A stretch of DNA of 64,000 nt, taken from Brevundimonas sp. SH203. GTDB taxonomy: Bacteria; Pseudomonadota; Alphaproteobacteria; Caulobacterales; Caulobacteraceae. The DNA is taken from positions 1 through 64,000 of the forward strand of contig NZ_BDMM01000005.1 in assembly GCF_002157625.1 (NCBI RefSeq). Direction: 5' to 3'. Made by a program: the position numbers and the translations under genes. A model generated the notes under the pieces. It had not been told where the DNA came from, did no database searches, and saw only the letters and a list, made by a program, of their open reading frames with translations. Shown here piece by piece: positions 33,166-41,766 of this stretch (position 1 is the first letter of the stretch; every line of letters begins with the position of its first letter).

Positions 33166-34056
33166 TCAGGCCGCCTGGCGGTTTCCGCCCATCAGCATGG
33201 ACAGGATCTGGCCCAGAACGCGGGGCAGGTCGGCGCGGGTCACGACCCGGTCCACCATGCCCTTTTCCTGCAGATATTCGGCGCGCTGGAAGCCCGGCGG
33301 CAGTTTCTCGCGGATGGTGGCCTCGATCACGCGCGGCCCGGCGAAGCCGATCAGAGCGCCCGGTTCCGCCAGATGCACGTCGCCCAGCATGGCGTAGGAG
33401 GCCGTCACCCCGCCCGTCGTCGGGTCGGTCAGGACCACGGCATAGGGCAGTTTCGCCTGTTTCAGCTCCTCGATGGCCAGGGTGGTGCGCGCCATCTGCA
33501 TCAGCGACAGGGCGCCTTCCTGCATCCGCGCGCCGCCGGCGGCGGTGAAACAGACCAGCGGAACCCGACGGGCCACGGCTTCGCGCGCGGCCTTGATGAA
33601 GGCTTCGCCCGCCGCCATGCCCAGAGACCCGCCCATGAAGGTGAAGTCCTGGACGATCACCACCGCCGTCTGGCCGCCCACGGGGCCGACGCCGATGGCC
33701 ATGGTGTCCTTGCGGCCCGCCGCCTTCCTCGCCGCGTGCAGCCGGTCCTTGTAGGACTTGCCGTCCGAGAACTTCAGCGGATCTTCCGGCACGTCGGGGC
33801 TGTCGATGGTTTCATAGACGCCGCCGTCGAAGGTGGCCTTCAGCCGCGTCGGCGCGTCGATCCGCATATGGCGGCCCGACGGCGTGACCCACAGGGCGGT
33901 CTCCAGGTCCGACCGATACAGCATCTCGCCGCTGTCGGGGTCCTTGACCCACAGATTGTCCGGGGTGTCGCGGCGCGAGACGATCTTGCGCACGCCGGGC
34001 GCAAAGCGGCTGAGCCAGCCGCCGCGCTTTTCCTGAGGCTTGGTCTTGTCGTTCAT
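33166..34056 (-). CDS. accD: Acetyl-CoA carboxylase carboxyltransferase subunit beta
   Basis: A 296-residue AccD. The carboxyltransferase core is clear (AIGVGPVGGQTAVVIVQDFT, GGSLGMAAGEAFIKA, TAAGGARMQEGALSLMQMAR, LTDPTTGGVTASYAM). With AccA it transfers carboxyl from biotin to acetyl-CoA to make malonyl-CoA. The N-terminal zinc ribbon has no cysteines: the region LWVKDPDSGEMLYRSDLETA followed by LWVTPSGRHMRI aligns with the four-cysteine ribbon of E. coli AccD, but all four positions are replaced. The start read from 34056 is 10 bp after the trpA stop. Confidence 0.95.
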   Translation of the reverse strand: MNDKTKPQEKRGGWLSRFAPGVRKIVSRRDTPDNLWVKDPDSGEMLYRSDLETALWVTPSGRHMRIDAPTRLKATFDGGVYETIDSPDVPEDPLKFSDGKSYKDRLHAARKAAGRKDTMAIGVGPVGGQTAVVIVQDFTFMGGSLGMAAGEAFIKAAREAVARRVPLVCFTAAGGARMQEGALSLMQMARTTLAIEELKQAKLPYAVVLTDPTTGGVTASYAMLGDVHLAEPGALIGFAGPRVIEATIREKLPPGFQRAEYLQEKGMVDRVVTRADLPRVLGQILSMLMGGNRQAA

Positions 34057-34066
34057 CCGCGCGCTC

Positions 34067-34906
34067 TTAGACGGTTTCCGCCACGGAAGCACTAGCGACG
34101 GATCGAACCGCGTCGCCCAGCGCCTTCACCTGGGCCAGAACGCGCGGCGCGGCCGGTTCGTTCGCGGCGACGGCGGCGGCCACCTCTTCCACCAGGGCCG
34201 AGCCGACGACCACGGCGTCCGCGACCCTGGCGATGGCGGCGGCGCGCTCGGGCGTCTTGATGCCGAAGCCGACCGCGACCGGCAGGCCCGAGGCCGCCCG
34301 CACCCGCTTAACGGCCGGCGCCACCACATCGGCGTCCGCCTCCTTCACCCCCGTCACGCCCGCGACGGCGACGTAATAGACGAAGCCCGACGCGCCCTCA
34401 GCCAACACCCCCAGCCGGTCGTCGTCGGACGTCGGCGTGGCCAGTCGGATCAGAGAGATCGAAACCTTGTCCAGCGCCTGAACCAGCGGCCCGGCCTCTT
34501 CCGGCGGGCAGTCCACCACGATCAGTCCGTCGATGCCGCAGTCGGCCGCATAGGCGGCGAAAGCGTCATAGCCCAGGCTCTCGATCGGGTTCAGATAGCC
34601 CATCAGCACGATGGGCGTGGCGTCGTCCCCTTTGCGGAATTCGCGCGCGAGATCCATCGTCGAACGCAGGCCGAAACCGGCCGCCAGCCCCCGGATCGCC
34701 GCCTTCTGGATCGGCGGCCCCTCGGCCATCGGATCGCTGAACGGAAAGCCCAGTTCGATGATGTCGGCGCCCGCCGCAGGCAGGCCCTTCAGGATCGCCA
34801 GCGCCTCCTCGCGCGACGGATCGCCGCCCATCACATAGGGAATGAAGGCCGCACGGCCCTCGGCCTTCAGCGCCTTGAAGCGCGCATCGATACGGGCGGT
34901 GGTCAT
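34067..34906 (-). CDS. trpA: Tryptophan synthase alpha chain
   Basis: A 279-residue TIM barrel. The catalytic Glu is in IIELGFPFSDPMAEGPPIQK, and the Asp in the GLIVVDCPPEEAG loop aligns with Asp60. YYVAVAGVTGVK and VGFGIKTPE form the phosphate-binding part. It splits indole-3-glycerol phosphate and channels indole to TrpB. The ATG at 34906 overlaps by four bases the stop of a small secreted-protein gene that separates it from trpB. Confidence 0.96.
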   Translation of the reverse strand: MTTARIDARFKALKAEGRAAFIPYVMGGDPSREEALAILKGLPAAGADIIELGFPFSDPMAEGPPIQKAAIRGLAAGFGLRSTMDLAREFRKGDDATPIVLMGYLNPIESLGYDAFAAYAADCGIDGLIVVDCPPEEAGPLVQALDKVSISLIRLATPTSDDDRLGVLAEGASGFVYYVAVAGVTGVKEADADVVAPAVKRVRAASGLPVAVGFGIKTPERAAAIARVADAVVVGSALVEEVAAAVAANEPAAPRVLAQVKALGDAVRSVASASVAETV

Positions 34907-35370
34907 TGCGGCGGCGTTCCAGCAGCGGCCGGGGCGGCCGATCGCGCGGCGCACACGTCGCCGGGAATGGTGGCGAAGCCCAGATAGGCGGGCAGTTCGG
35001 CGACGGCGGTTTTCGTCGTGTCGTAGAAGGCGACCATCTGCATCCCGTCGCAGCCGCCGGCCTCGCGGCGCTTGATCAGGACGACGCGGTTCTCGTCGCC
35101 GCCCGCCGCCAGCCAGTTCTTGGACGCCAGATCGGCGATATAGGCGTCAGCCAGGGCGCCGATCTGGCCCAGCGGCGCGGTCACGCACCAGGCCCGGCCC
35201 GCCAGATTGTTCAGCCCGCCGCAATCGGGCGACAGCTCCGCCCCGGTCAGCAGGCCGACCTCGGCCGGGCCGCCCTGCGGCGCCGTCGGGGGCGTGGCCG
35301 GGGCCTGGGCCTGAACCCCGGCGGCGGACAGGGCCAGCGCGGCGCCGGCGATCGTCAGAGTACGGATCAC
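34903..35370 (-). CDS. Small exported protein inserted between trpB and trpA
   Basis: A 155-residue protein with a signal peptide (GTG start; [20 protein letters not shown], ending AQA), followed by a Pro/Ala-rich linker. A compact domain has four to five cysteines ([40 protein letters not shown]). I do not recognise the family. Its GTG overlaps the trpB stop (GTGA) and its stop overlaps the trpA ATG (ATGA), so it is translationally coupled on both sides. A periplasmic protein has no obvious role in tryptophan synthesis. Codon use matches the neighbours. Confidence 0.8.
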   Translation of the reverse strand: MIRTLTIAGAALALSAAGVQAQAPATPPTAPQGGPAEVGLLTGAELSPDCGGLNNLAGRAWCVTAPLGQIGALADAYIADLASKNWLAAGGDENRVVLIKRREAGGCDGMQMVAFYDTTKTAVAELPAYLGFATIPGDVCAARSAAPAAAGTPPQ

Positions 35371-36611
35371 AGTTCGACTCCCAAATGTCTGGCGACCTGG
35401 AAGATGTCCTTGTCGCCGCGTCCCGACATCAGCAGGACGACATCGCCGCCCTTGCCGACTTCGCGCGCCACTTCGCCCGTGCGGGCCAGGGCATGGGCCG
35501 GCTCCAGCGCGGGGATGATCCCTTCCAGCTTCGAACACAGCTGGAACGCCTCCAGCGCCTCGTTGTCGGTCGCCGAGCGATATTCGGCCCGGCCGATGTC
35601 GTGCAGCCAGGCGTGTTCCGGCCCGATGCCCGGATAATCCAGCCCCGCCGAGATCGAATGCCCCTCGACGATATTGCCGTCGTCGTCCTGCAGCAGATAG
35701 GTCCGGTTGCCGTGCAGCACGCCGGGCCGCCCGCCCTTCAGCGACGCCGCATGGTCGGGCGTATCCAGGCCGTGGCCCGCCGCCTCGACCCCGATCAGCC
35801 GCACGCCCTCGTCCGCAATGAAGGGGTGGAAGGCGCCGATGGCGTTCGATCCGCCGCCGATGCAGGCCACCACGGCCTCGGGCAGCTTGCCCATCTGGGC
35901 CTGCGACTGGCTCTTGATCTCCTTGCCGATCACCGACTGGAAATCGCGCACCATGGCCGGATAGGGGTGCGGCCCCGCCGCCGTGCCGATGATGTAATAG
36001 GTGTCCGCGACGTTCGTGACCCAGTCGCGCATCGCCTCGTTCATCGCGTCCTTCAGGGTCGCGGCGCCCGCCGTGACGGGGAAGACCTCGGTGCCCAGCA
36101 GGCGCATGCGGAAGACGTTGGGCTGCTGCCGCTCCACGTCCACCGCCCCCATATAGACGGTGCAGGGCAAACCAAAGCGCGCCGCCACGGTGGCCGAGGC
36201 CACCCCGTGCTGGCCCGCGCCCGTCTCGGCGATGATGCGCGTCTTGCCCATGCGACGAGCCAGCAGGATCTGGCCCATGCAGTTGTTGATCTTGTGCGCG
36301 CCCGTATGGTTCAGGTCCTCGCGCTTCAGCCAGATGTTGGCCCCGCCGAAATGTTCGGTCAGCCGCTCGGCGAAATACAGCGGGCTTTCCCGACCGACAT
36401 AGTAGGTCAGGAAGCCGTCCAGCTCGGCCTGGAAACTGGGGTCCGCCTTGGCCGCCTTATAGGCCGTGTCCAGCTCGTGGATCAGCGGCATCAGGGTCTC
36501 GGCGACGAACCGGCCGCCATAGGGGCCGAACCGACCGGCCGCGTCGGGCCAGGCGTAGGCGTTCGCCAGCGGGGCGGGATCGGCGGCTTGCAGAGGCGTC
36601 TGTGCGTTCAC
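35367..36611 (-). CDS. trpB: Tryptophan synthase beta chain
   Basis: A 414-residue PLP enzyme. The lysine that binds PLP is in [14 protein letters not shown]. The phosphate-binding glycine loop is [15 protein letters not shown], and [20 protein letters not shown] contains the catalytic Glu. It condenses indole and serine to tryptophan. The GTG at 36611 gives [20 protein letters not shown]; upstream frame residues are poor protein. It follows trpF by 31 bp. Confidence 0.97.
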   Translation of the reverse strand: MNAQTPLQAADPAPLANAYAWPDAAGRFGPYGGRFVAETLMPLIHELDTAYKAAKADPSFQAELDGFLTYYVGRESPLYFAERLTEHFGGANIWLKREDLNHTGAHKINNCMGQILLARRMGKTRIIAETGAGQHGVASATVAARFGLPCTVYMGAVDVERQQPNVFRMRLLGTEVFPVTAGAATLKDAMNEAMRDWVTNVADTYYIIGTAAGPHPYPAMVRDFQSVIGKEIKSQSQAQMGKLPEAVVACIGGGSNAIGAFHPFIADEGVRLIGVEAAGHGLDTPDHAASLKGGRPGVLHGNRTYLLQDDDGNIVEGHSISAGLDYPGIGPEHAWLHDIGRAEYRSATDNEALEAFQLCSKLEGIIPALEPAHALARTGEVAREVGKGGDVVLLMSGRGDKDIFQVARHLGVEL

Positions 36612-36642
36612 GGTTCGACTTTCACGCGGGGAGGCGTCGGAA

Positions 36643-37284
36643 TTACGACCGGCGCACGGCCTCGATGAAGGCCGCGATCCGGCCCGCGTCCTTAACACCC
36701 GGCGCGCTTTCGACGCCAGAGGACACGTCCACCATCGGCGCGCCCGTGATCCGCAGCGCCTCGGCCACATTGTCCGGGTTCAGACCGCCCGCCAGGAACC
36801 AGGGACGCCGAAACGCCCGGTCGGCCAGCAGGGTCCAGTCGAAACTATGCCCCACACCGCCCGGCAGGACCGACCCTTCAGGCGGCCTGGCGTCGAACAT
36901 CAGATGGTCGGCGTGGCGGTCCCAGTCGTCCGCCGCCGCGAAGTCCCCCGCCCGCCGGATCGGCAGGGCCTTGATGACCCCCGCCCCCGTCAGCGCCCGC
37001 ACCGCTTCCGCCCGCCCGGCCGTCTCCGACCCATGCAGCTGGATGAAGTCGGGCCTCAGCGTCCGCGCGATCTGATCCAGCAGCGCATCGTCGGGATCGA
37101 CCGTCACCGCGACGATCCCGGCCCGCCCCCGCGCCCGTTCGAACAGCGTCGCCGCCGCCTCGGGCGCGATGTGACGCGGGCTTTTTGCAAACACCACCGC
37201 CCCCACGAAGTCCGCCCCGCCGTCCAGCGCGGCGTCCAGCGTTTCCGGCGAGGTCAGGCCGCAGATCTTGACTTTGGCGATCAT
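36643..37284 (-). CDS. trpF: Phosphoribosylanthranilate isomerase
   Basis: A 213-residue TIM barrel. The catalytic Cys is in [16 protein letters not shown], the Asp in LMFDARPPE, and the phosphate-binding loops are [15 protein letters not shown] and [15 protein letters not shown]. It isomerises PRA to CdRP. Its ATG overlaps the stop of the PIN-toxin gene just upstream (ATGA), so trpF translation is tied to a toxin-antitoxin module. In Caulobacter crescentus the gene before trpF is usg, which is absent here. Confidence 0.96.
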   Translation of the reverse strand: MIAKVKICGLTSPETLDAALDGGADFVGAVVFAKSPRHIAPEAAATLFERARGRAGIVAVTVDPDDALLDQIARTLRPDFIQLHGSETAGRAEAVRALTGAGVIKALPIRRAGDFAAADDWDRHADHLMFDARPPEGSVLPGGVGHSFDWTLLADRAFRRPWFLAGGLNPDNVAEALRITGAPMVDVSSGVESAPGVKDAGRIAAFIEAVRRS

Positions 37285-37694
37285 GGGACGATCACCGTCA
37301 GTCCGATGTCGCGTGCGACCGCCGCCATGTCCTCGTCCAGCGTGGCGAGGCTGCAACCGTGTCGCACGGCCAGGGCGAGGTGCAGCCCATCGGGCGCGCG
37401 CAGTCTCACGTCGTGCCTGACCAGCCGCCGCGCTTCCAGCATGTCGTTGTCGATCACCGAAAGGACGACCCTGCCGCTCAACCATTGGTCCAGTTGCAGT
37501 TCGAACTCGCGGCGCTCCTTGTCGAGCAGATTGCGCATCCGCGTCCGCACCCCCAGGGCGGAGGAAAACTCCGTCACGGTCCAGCTGCTCATGACGAAGT
37601 CGTCGACGCCCGCGATCCAGGCCGACGCCCGCGCCGTGTGGTTGTCGGTCTGGAACAGAGACATCAGGACGCTGGTGTCCAGATAGACGGTCAA
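37281..37694 (-). CDS. PIN-domain ribonuclease toxin (module 2)
   Basis: A 137-residue VapC-like protein. The acidic residues are the Asp in TVYLDTSVLMSLF, the Glu in SWTVTEFSSAL, the Asp in APDGLHLALA and the Asp in ATLDEDMAAVA. It starts at a TTG (37694) that overlaps the antitoxin stop (TTGA). Its own stop overlaps the trpF start (ATGA). The rare start codon should keep the toxin below its antitoxin. It is an RNA-cleaving toxin by family. Confidence 0.88.
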   Translation of the reverse strand: MTVYLDTSVLMSLFQTDNHTARASAWIAGVDDFVMSSWTVTEFSSALGVRTRMRNLLDKERREFELQLDQWLSGRVVLSVIDNDMLEARRLVRHDVRLRAPDGLHLALAVRHGCSLATLDEDMAAVARDIGLTVIVP

Positions 37695-37954
37695 ATCTCT
37701 TCGTCCCGCATCTTGCGGATCAGGGTGACGGAATCCATCGCCGCCTCGGACTTGATCCGCACGCGCTTGAGCCACTCCATGTCGATCGGGCCGGATGTCG
37801 GCTTGACGGCCTGCGCCGGCTCCAGTCGCGCCACGGGCACGCCGCGCCGGGTGATGGTCACGGCCTCGCCCGCCAGCATGCGATCCAGCAGCTTGGGCAG
37901 GTTGTTCTTGGCCTCGGCGACGGAATAGCTGGACATGGCCATCAAGATAGCCAT
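37691..37954 (-). CDS. Phd-type antitoxin (module 2)
   Basis: An 87-residue (or slightly shorter) antitoxin. The Phd/YefM fold is seen in SSYSVAEAKNNLPKLLDRML and EAVTITRRGVPVARLEP, followed by a toxin-binding tail rich in charge (IDMEWLKRVRIKSEAAMDSV). The start is uncertain: ATGs at 37954, 37942 and 37936 are all in frame and none has a strong ribosome site. It begins the transcript that runs on into trpF, and lies close to the rsuA end (20 bp). Confidence 0.85.
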   Translation of the reverse strand: MAILMAMSSYSVAEAKNNLPKLLDRMLAGEAVTITRRGVPVARLEPAQAVKPTSGPIDMEWLKRVRIKSEAAMDSVTLIRKMRDEEI

Positions 37955-37973
37955 CCGACCGTCCAATGTCCAA

Positions 37974-38708
37974 TCAGGCGAAGATCGACGCGATCTCTTC
38001 GGGGCTCAGCAGCCGCCATTGGCCGGGCGCTAGATCGGACGGCAGGGTCAGCCCGCCCATCCGCTCGCGGTGCAGGGTCTCGACGTGGTTGCCGGCGGCG
38101 GCGAACATCCGCCGCACCTGGTGATAGCGCCCCTCGGTCACGGTCAGCAGGGCCTCGGTCGGCGTCACCACCTCCAGGGCGGCGGGCGCCAGCGGCTTGT
38201 CCTCGCCCTCCAGCACCAGCGCGCCCGCCGCGAACAGATCGCCTTCCGTCCCGGTCAGCGGCCGCGCGAGACCGGCGCGATAGACCTTGGCCACATGGCG
38301 TTTGGGGCTGATGACCCGGTGCAGCAGGTCGCCGTCGTCGGTCAGCAGCAACAGACCCGTCGTCTGCTTGTCCAGCCGCCCGATGGTCGAGATGGCCGGA
38401 TCGCGCCGACGCCAGCGGTCGGGCAGGATGTCATAGACCAGCGCCCCCTCTTCCTTGTGCGAACAGGTCATGCCCAGCGGCTTGTTCAGCATCAGGACCA
38501 GCCCCTGCACGGGGTCCAGCGGCGCTCCGTCGATCTCCATCCGGGTCGGCAGGTCGGGCGTCACCGGAATGCGCTTCGACACATCCGTCAGGTCCGCCCC
38601 GTCCAGCACGATACCCCCCGCCCGCGCCATCCGCGCCATCTCGGCCCGCGAGCCATAGCCCATCGATCCCAGCAGACGGTCGACGCGGGAGGTGGGGGTT
38701 TTCGCCAT
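37974..38708 (-). CDS. rsuA: RsuA-family rRNA pseudouridine synthase
   Basis: A 244-residue protein. It has an N-terminal S4 RNA-binding domain (RVDRLLGSMGYGSRAEMARM...GGIVLDG) and the catalytic Asp in IGRLDKQTTGLLLLTDDG. LMLNKPLGMTCSHKE and GRYHQVRRMFAAAGNHVE complete the family pattern. The target is probably 16S rRNA U516. Two in-frame ATGs exist: 38720 lies inside the repeat element, while 38708 (MAKTPTSRVDRLL) is preferred. The repeat end supplies a GGAGG 12 bp before it. Confidence 0.88.
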   Translation of the reverse strand: MAKTPTSRVDRLLGSMGYGSRAEMARMARAGGIVLDGADLTDVSKRIPVTPDLPTRMEIDGAPLDPVQGLVLMLNKPLGMTCSHKEEGALVYDILPDRWRRRDPAISTIGRLDKQTTGLLLLTDDGDLLHRVISPKRHVAKVYRAGLARPLTGTEGDLFAAGALVLEGEDKPLAPAALEVVTPTEALLTVTEGRYHQVRRMFAAAGNHVETLHRERMGGLTLPSDLAPGQWRLLSPEEIASIFA

Positions 38709-38714
38709 GGCTTT

Positions 38715-38874
38715 CGTCATCCTCCGGCGCGAAGCGACCGGGGGACCCAGCGGCGCGCGCGAGCGCGAACCTGTCGCGCCCTCGGTTTTTGAACATCGTG
38801 CGGCGGATGGATTTCGCCTTCGGCGCCGCTGGGTCCCCCGGTCTGGGCCGCAAGCGGCTTGCCGGAGGATGACG
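38715..38874. repeat. Long inverted repeat of the GTCATCCT family
   Basis: About 160 bp, with ends CGTCATCCTCCGGCGCGAAG and CTTGCCGGAGGATGACG, and inner arms CCGGGGGACCCAGCGGCGC and GCGCCGCTGGGTCCCCCGG that are perfect complements. It separates rsuA (starting at its left end) from the methyltransferase gene (ending at its right end). Confidence 0.85.
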
Positions 38875-38889
38875 AGGACGAAAGGAAAA

Positions 38890-39789
38890 TCACTTCACCG
38901 CCTCGAACAGCTTGTATCCGCCCGCCTCGGCGATCAGCCGCACCCGCTTGAACGCCGCATCCAGCTCCGCCTCATAGGGCAGGTGCCGGTTGGCGACGAT
39001 CCAGGCGACGCCGCCCTTCTTCAGCAACTCCGCCGCCTTGCGGATGAAGGCCTGACCCAGCCGCCGGTCCTCTGCGCCGCCGTCGTGGAAGGGCGGGTTC
39101 GAGACCACGAAATCCTTGTCGCCCTTGGCCTCCAGCGTGCGGGCGTCGGACCACCAGACCTTGGCCCGGTCGTCCGTGATGTTCTGGCGCGCGGCCTGGA
39201 TGGCGCGGCGGTCCAGATCGACCAGCTTCAGCTTGGTTACGGCGGGCGAGCGCAGCACCACGGTCGACAGCGCGCCGTAGCCGCAGCCCAGATCGACCCC
39301 CTCGCCCTTCATCGGCGGCAGGTGTTCGGCCAGCAGGGCCGAACCCGGATCGATCCGGTCCCAGGCGAAGATTCCGGGCTGGGACCAGGCCTCCAGCCCC
39401 GCCACGACCTGTGGTCCGCCCGCCGCGATGGCCGCGTCCAGACCCTCGACCGTCTCGGGCCGGATGACGATGCAGCGGCGGTGGTGGGCCTTGGCCGTCT
39501 CGGCGACCTCGACCCCGAACGCCTTCAGCTCCTTGCCCAGGCGCGAGCCGCCCTTGTCCTTGGGCGCCATCACGTCCAGCCGCCCGCCGACCTTCAGCGC
39601 CTTCAGCGCCAGGGCCAGGACATAGCGCCGCTCCAGCACGCCGGGCGGGGCGTAGATCATCACCATGTCGGCCGAACCGGCCGGCTGGGCCTCCAGCGCC
39701 GCCGAATCCGGGATCAGGGGCGAGGTCTGGACAGCCTCACCCGGTGGATCGAACACGACCGGCGGCCGGCCATAGAGAAGCGTGGTCAT
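38890..39789 (-). CDS. RsmC-like SAM-dependent methyltransferase
   Basis: A 299-residue class I methyltransferase. The SAM loop is EGVDLGCGYGALSTVVL, and the catalytic motif NPPFHDGGAEDRRLGQAFI is typical of enzymes that make m2G in rRNA (RsmC/RlmG). The N-terminal half (VFDPPGEAVQTSPLIPDS; APKDKGGSRLGKELKAF) resembles the duplicated, inactive domain of RsmC. The target is therefore probably a 16S or 23S rRNA guanine. The stop is 16 bp from the neighbouring repeat, and uppP ends 8 bp upstream of its start. Confidence 0.83.
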   Translation of the reverse strand: MTTLLYGRPPVVFDPPGEAVQTSPLIPDSAALEAQPAGSADMVMIYAPPGVLERRYVLALALKALKVGGRLDVMAPKDKGGSRLGKELKAFGVEVAETAKAHHRRCIVIRPETVEGLDAAIAAGGPQVVAGLEAWSQPGIFAWDRIDPGSALLAEHLPPMKGEGVDLGCGYGALSTVVLRSPAVTKLKLVDLDRRAIQAARQNITDDRAKVWWSDARTLEAKGDKDFVVSNPPFHDGGAEDRRLGQAFIRKAAELLKKGGVAWIVANRHLPYEAELDAAFKRVRLIAEAGGYKLFEAVK

Positions 39790-39796
39790 GCCGGCC

Positions 39797-40597
39797 TCAG
39801 AACCCCATCTGCAGCAGGACCAGGCCCACGACCCCGACCACGATCCGCCACCAGGCGAAGACGCCGAAGCCGCGCCGGGACACGAAGTCCAGCAGGAACC
39901 GCACCACCGCCAAGGCCGAGACGAAGGCCACGACAAAGCCCACGGCGATCAGGCCCACGTCGCTGAAATCCAGCGTCTTGTGGTTCTTCAAAAGATCATA
40001 GGCGACCGCCGCCCCCATGGTCGGCAGGGCCAGGAAGAAGCTGAACTCCGCCGCCGACCGCTTGTCGGTCTTCAGCAGCAGGCCGCCGGCGATGGTGGCG
40101 CCGGATCGCGACACGCCGGGGATCATGGCCAGGCATTGCGACAGGCCGATCAGGAAATAGACCCGCATCGGATAGGTTTCGGCGTCCAGCCATTTGGGCC
40201 GCTTGTCCATCTTGTCCAGCGCCAGCAGGATCACCCCGCCGACGATCAGGGCCACGCACACCACCTGCGGCGTCTCGAACAGCACCGTCTTGATGAAGTC
40301 ATAGGCCAGAAAGCCGATCACCACGGCGGGGGCGAAGGCGACCAGAAGCCCGATCAGGAACCGCCGCGCCTCGGGATCGAAGGGCCAGCGCGTCGCCAGC
40401 GCCCACAGCCGTTTGAAATAGACGCTGACGATGGCCAGCAGGGCGCCCAGCTGGATCACGATCTCGAACGTCTTGCCCGCGCTGTGAAAGCCGATGAAAT
40501 GCCCCAGCAGCAGCATATGGCCGGTCGAGGACACGGGTATGAACTCGGTCAGCCCCTCGACCAGACCCAGGATGATGGCGGCAAGCCAGTCCGACAT
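39797..40597 (-). CDS. uppP: Undecaprenyl-diphosphatase (BacA/UppP)
   Basis: A 266-residue polytopic membrane enzyme. The catalytic motifs are [20 protein letters not shown] (EGxTEF.PVSS) near the N-terminus and [16 protein letters not shown] in the middle. It removes a phosphate from undecaprenyl diphosphate to recycle the carrier for peptidoglycan synthesis. About eight hydrophobic helices can be counted. The start read from 40597 gives [15 protein letters not shown]. Confidence 0.96.
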   Translation of the reverse strand: MSDWLAAIILGLVEGLTEFIPVSSTGHMLLLGHFIGFHSAGKTFEIVIQLGALLAIVSVYFKRLWALATRWPFDPEARRFLIGLLVAFAPAVVIGFLAYDFIKTVLFETPQVVCVALIVGGVILLALDKMDKRPKWLDAETYPMRVYFLIGLSQCLAMIPGVSRSGATIAGGLLLKTDKRSAAEFSFFLALPTMGAAVAYDLLKNHKTLDFSDVGLIAVGFVVAFVSALAVVRFLLDFVSRRGFGVFAWWRIVVGVVGLVLLQMGF

Positions 40598-40735
40598 GAG
40601 ACCCTCGAAAACGAATGCGCCCGGCACGCCGCGCGCCCGGATGCCTTCCCCCTAGAGCATGATCGTTTCGGACGGAACGACCCGTTTGGGCCGGCGGTTG
40701 GCTTTCGGCCACGATTGCGCGAGAAGAAGCCGACA

Positions 40736-41722
40736 ATGACGACGCCCGCCCCCCTCGAAGACGCCCATCTCGCCACGCGGCGCATCACCCGGCTGTCGGT
40801 CGGGGTCGCGGTGCTGCTGATCGCGCTGAAAGCCTTCGCCCTGGGCGCCTCCGGCTCGGTCTCCATCCTGGCCAGTCTGGCGGATTCGGCGCTGGACCTG
40901 GCGGCGTCCCTGACCACCTTCTTCGCCGTGCGCTGGGCCGCGGCCCCGCCGGACGAGGATCACCGCTATGGCCACGGCAAGGGCGAGGCTTTAGCCGCCC
41001 TGGTTCAGGCCGGGCTGGTGTTCGCCTCGGCCGTCTTCATCGGCTGGGAGGGGTTGCAGCGCATCTTCGACCCCCGCCCCGTCACCGCCGGCGCCTGGGC
41101 CGTGGGCGTCATGGTCGCGGCCATCGCCATCACCGGCTGGCTGGTGTGGATGCAGACCCGGGCCCTGAAGAAGACCGGCTCTCTGGCCGTCGCCGGCGAC
41201 CGCGCCCACTACGCCGCCGATCTGGCCGCCAACGCCGTGGTGCTGATCGGGGTGGCGTCGGGCGCCTTCCTGGGCGCGCCGGGTCTGGACGCGGCGGCGG
41301 GCGTCGTCGTCGCCGTCTGGCTGTTCTGGGGCGCGACCGGCATGTTGCGGGCCGCCGCCGACCACCTGCTGGACCGCGCCGCCCCCCAGGCCGACCGCGC
41401 CGCCGTGACCCAGGCCGTGCTGGCCGATCCGCGCGTCACCGGCGTTCACCAGCTGCGAACCCGTATGGTCGGCCCGGTCATGATGATCCAGATGCACGTC
41501 GATCTGGACGGCGCCCTGACGCTGGACGCCGCCCACGCCATCGTGGTCGAGGCCGAACGCCGGGTCCTGGCGCGCTTTCCCGCCGCCGACATCCTGATCC
41601 ACGCCGATCCGCGCGGCCGGGCCCAGGCCCCCGCCTCCGTCCCCGCCGATCCGACGCTTTCGTCGCAGGCGCCGTCCGAGGCGGCCCCGCCCGCCCCGGT
41701 GGCCAAGGGTCCCTGGTCCTGA
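40736..41722 (+). CDS. Cation diffusion facilitator (FieF-like)
   Basis: A 328-residue metal/proton antiporter. The metal-site motifs are DSALDL (about 48-53) in helix 2, and HRYGHGKGE after it. HYAADLAANAVV follows in helix 5, and the cytoplasmic C-terminal domain has the MIQMHVDLDGALTLDAAHAI region and HADP. It should export Fe(II), Zn(II) or similar ions. The tail is Pro/Ala-rich, without extra histidines. It is transcribed away from uppP. The ATG at 40736 follows a GAGAAG-type site. Confidence 0.9.
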   Translation: MTTPAPLEDAHLATRRITRLSVGVAVLLIALKAFALGASGSVSILASLADSALDLAASLTTFFAVRWAAAPPDEDHRYGHGKGEALAALVQAGLVFASAVFIGWEGLQRIFDPRPVTAGAWAVGVMVAAIAITGWLVWMQTRALKKTGSLAVAGDRAHYAADLAANAVVLIGVASGAFLGAPGLDAAAGVVVAVWLFWGATGMLRAAADHLLDRAAPQADRAAVTQAVLADPRVTGVHQLRTRMVGPVMMIQMHVDLDGALTLDAAHAIVVEAERRVLARFPAADILIHADPRGRAQAPASVPADPTLSSQAPSEAAPPAPVAKGPWS

Positions 41723-41766
41723 CGCGGTAAACGCCGATTTAACGGGTCGGGGCGCATCACGCTGCG

